64,000 nucleotides of DNA from Metabacillus niabensis (GTDB lineage Bacteria > Bacillota > Bacilli > Bacillales > Bacillaceae). The notes below the pieces were generated by a model. That model was not told the origin of the DNA. It ran no database searches and was given only the letters and a program-made list of their open reading frames with translations. Shown piece after piece: positions 62,592 to 64,000 of the stretch; position 1 is the first letter of the stretch; each line of letters starts with the position of its first letter. Position numbers and translations under genes: made by a program. The stretch lies in contig NZ_JAIVLH010000018.1 in assembly GCF_020524345.1 (NCBI RefSeq), forward strand, positions 1-64,000, in the 5' to 3' direction.

Positions 62592-63560
62592 ATGAAAACA
62601 GATCAAAAAATGTCGTGTTGTTCGATTAAAAGAGGAGAAACTCTTCAAGATACAGAAGCTGTAACGCAACAAACTCAAGAAATTACAGCATCAACCGAAA
62701 TTCAATTCAAAGATAAAATGGTTCATCTTCCAGGTGGGGAATTTCTAATGGGGACAAACGAAAAAGAAGGTTTTCCCGCTGATGGTGAAGGCCCTGTTCG
62801 AAAAGTAAAAGTAGGTCCCTTCTTAATTGACAAGTATGCCGTTACAAATGATGAATTCAAGCAATTTGTACAAGCCACTGGATATGTAACAGAATCTGAG
62901 AAATTCGGTTGGTCTTATGTGTTTCACAACTTTTTACCTCCACAAATGTTAGCACGGGTGAATCGAGTTGTATCGACCCCATGGTGGTGTGGAGTTAACG
63001 GAGCTTTTTGGTACCAACCAGAAGGTCCAGGTTCAACGATTGATGACCGTATGGACCATCCAGTTGTTCACGTAACTTGGAATGATGCCCAAGCTTTTTG
63101 TAAGTGGGCCGGTAAGAGACTGCCAACAGAAGCAGAATGGGAATATGCTGCGCGTGGAGGTCTTGAGCAAAAAATATACCCATGGGGTGATGAATTAGCT
63201 CCAAATGGTGAGCACTATTGTAATATTTGGCAAGGGAAATTTCCTGAAAAGAATACAACTGAGGATGGTTATAAAGGGACGGCTCCGGCCATATCTTTCC
63301 CTGAAAACGGATTTGGTCTATATAATGTGTCAGGAAATGTATGGGAATGGTGTTCCGATTGGTTTAGCAGAAGTATCCACAGTCGCGGAGGACGTGAAAA
63401 TCCTCAAGGCCCAACAAAAGGCGAAACGAAGATTATGCGTGGTGGGTCTTATTTATGTCATGTATCTTATTGTAATCGATACAGAGTTGCTGCACGTACA
63501 TCAAATACACCAGATAGTTCATCAGGGCATGTAGGGTTTCGATGTGTGGCGGATGTGTAA
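62592..63560 (+). CDS. Formylglycine-generating enzyme (aerobic, copper type)
   Basis: A 322-residue FGE/SUMF1 family protein. PGGEFLMGTNEKEGFPADGE opens the fold, KRLPTEAEWEYAARGG and GNVWEWCSDWF are family signatures, and the two catalytic cysteines are C289 and C294 in GGSYLCHVSYCNRYRVAART, the spacing seen in bacterial copper FGEs. It oxidises the CxPxR cysteine of sulfatases to formylglycine. A roughly 40-residue variable N-terminal extension includes MSCCSIKRG. Together with the sulfatase it makes the module self-sufficient. Confidence 0.94.
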   Translation: MKTDQKMSCCSIKRGETLQDTEAVTQQTQEITASTEIQFKDKMVHLPGGEFLMGTNEKEGFPADGEGPVRKVKVGPFLIDKYAVTNDEFKQFVQATGYVTESEKFGWSYVFHNFLPPQMLARVNRVVSTPWWCGVNGAFWYQPEGPGSTIDDRMDHPVVHVTWNDAQAFCKWAGKRLPTEAEWEYAARGGLEQKIYPWGDELAPNGEHYCNIWQGKFPEKNTTEDGYKGTAPAISFPENGFGLYNVSGNVWEWCSDWFSRSIHSRGGRENPQGPTKGETKIMRGGSYLCHVSYCNRYRVAARTSNTPDSSSGHVGFRCVADV

Positions 63561-63785
63561 AGTTGATATACAGTTTTTTTATTCTTAAAATGGTATTAAT
63601 TAAAATTTATAAAACCGTAGAACATTCGCTGACTTAAAATAGCTAAGTAGTGTATGTTCTTTTTCTTTTAAAAAACTAGAATTATGTATTATATAATTCA
63701 TAACTAAAAGTAATATTCTCATCCAATCCACTCTAATATCCAATACAGAAAGAATATATAGGAATTTATCTTGATTGTAAAACAA

Positions 63786-63826
63786 AATATACCTTAGTCT
63801 AGCAAAATACTAAACTAAGGTATATT
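63786..63826 (-). terminator. Terminator of the gene at the window's right edge
   Basis: Perfect 13-bp arms (AATATACCTTAGT and complement), then TTTTGTTTT on the minus strand, 11 nt behind the stop at 63837. Confidence 0.85.
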
Positions 63827-63836
63827 GTAGACACTT

Positions 63837-64000
63837 TTAAAATAAGTTTCTCATCATCTTTCCAGCAAACGTAACTCTAGCTTCATCAACTTCTTCTGGA
63901 AATTCACCAGAATGTCTTCTCTTCAATTCACTAAACTGATGTTCTCTTCCAGTTTGAACAAGTCTTTCTCCATAATTTTTCAGGAAGCCTTTCGCATGGT
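63837..64000 (-). CDS. Unidentified protein, C-terminal part only
   Basis: An open frame enters from the right edge on the minus strand and ends at 63837. The visible 53 residues include HAKGFLKNYGERLVQTG, FSELKRRHSGEFPEEVDEAR and the end VTFAGKMMRNLF. The composition and the terminator directly behind it show a real gene. I do not recognise the family from this piece. Confidence 0.65.
   Translation of the reverse strand, partial: HAKGFLKNYGERLVQTGREHQFSELKRRHSGEFPEEVDEARVTFAGKMMRNLF

Noticed and set aside
63600-63785. A 61-codon frame on the minus strand behind the FGE gene
   Set aside because: No ribosome binding site, AT-driven composition, and it begins inside the terminator region of the gene at the right edge.

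Overview
The window looks like chromosomal DNA of a spore-forming, low-GC Gram-positive bacterium of the Bacillaceae. The signs are strong AGGAGG-type ribosome binding sites, many TTG and GTG starts, CcpA (cre) boxes, a GerA-type germinant receptor operon, a SigH-like sigma factor, and gene orders known from Bacillus subtilis (yes cluster, uxaC-exuR-uxaB-uxaA, kduI/kduD, pbuG). I cannot fix genus or species. No tRNA, rRNA or CRISPR array was seen.

Layout: 1-115, 5' end of a group II intron just behind a terminator. 209-6536, aldo/keto reductase with a Gfo/Idh/MocA dehydrogenase, AraC regulator, Bcr/CflA-type MFS exporter, FMN reductase with a YumC-like ferredoxin-NADP reductase, and a small receiver-like protein. 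6878-12502, J-domain-like membrane protein, a second dehydrogenase/sugar isomerase pair, AraC regulator, secreted esterase. 12553-18053, galacturonate catabolism (uxaC, LacI regulator, uxaB, uxaA). 18390-40837, a rhamnogalacturonan locus: two secreted PL11 lyases, GH42, SGNH acetylesterase, GH105, two paralogous solute-binding proteins, one permease pair, YesL, YesNM two-component system, a sensory-rhodopsin-transducer-family protein, a broken GH43-like gene, kduI and kduD. 41020-42571, purine permease under a guanine riboswitch. 42835-49075, SigH-like sigma factor, ger operon, PH/FxLYD membrane protein. 49445-53027, two pairs of half-size CHR (chromate) transporters around a LysR regulator. 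53323-57409, GH3 glycosidase, AraC regulator and a CcpA-type small transcription unit. 57887-63560, GPH transporter, Cys-type sulfatase, LacI regulator and a formylglycine-generating enzyme. 63837-64000, 3' end of an unidentified gene.

How it works together (inference from families): secreted lyases cut rhamnogalacturonan; the binding proteins and YesPQ import oligomers; GH105, GH42 and the esterase trim them; KduI/KduD and UxaC/UxaB/UxaA send the uronic acids to 2-keto-3-deoxygluconate. The sulfatase is the kind matured by the FGE encoded two genes away, so a sulfated glycan may be a further substrate.

The strongest new signal is regulatory. Four promoters of the rhamnogalacturonan locus carry CAG-N18-CAGTGA (direct repeat, 21-bp period), each exactly 32 nt from a -10-like hexamer, with no good -35 and a cre-like box downstream. 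This is a candidate YesN operator. Other points: an amber codon in the GH43-like gene, a cre inside a canonical promoter driving a 45-codon gene, identical 17-mers at uxaC and uxaB, three LacI operators in the sulfatase module, and a LysR-type operator copied along with the CHR pairs.
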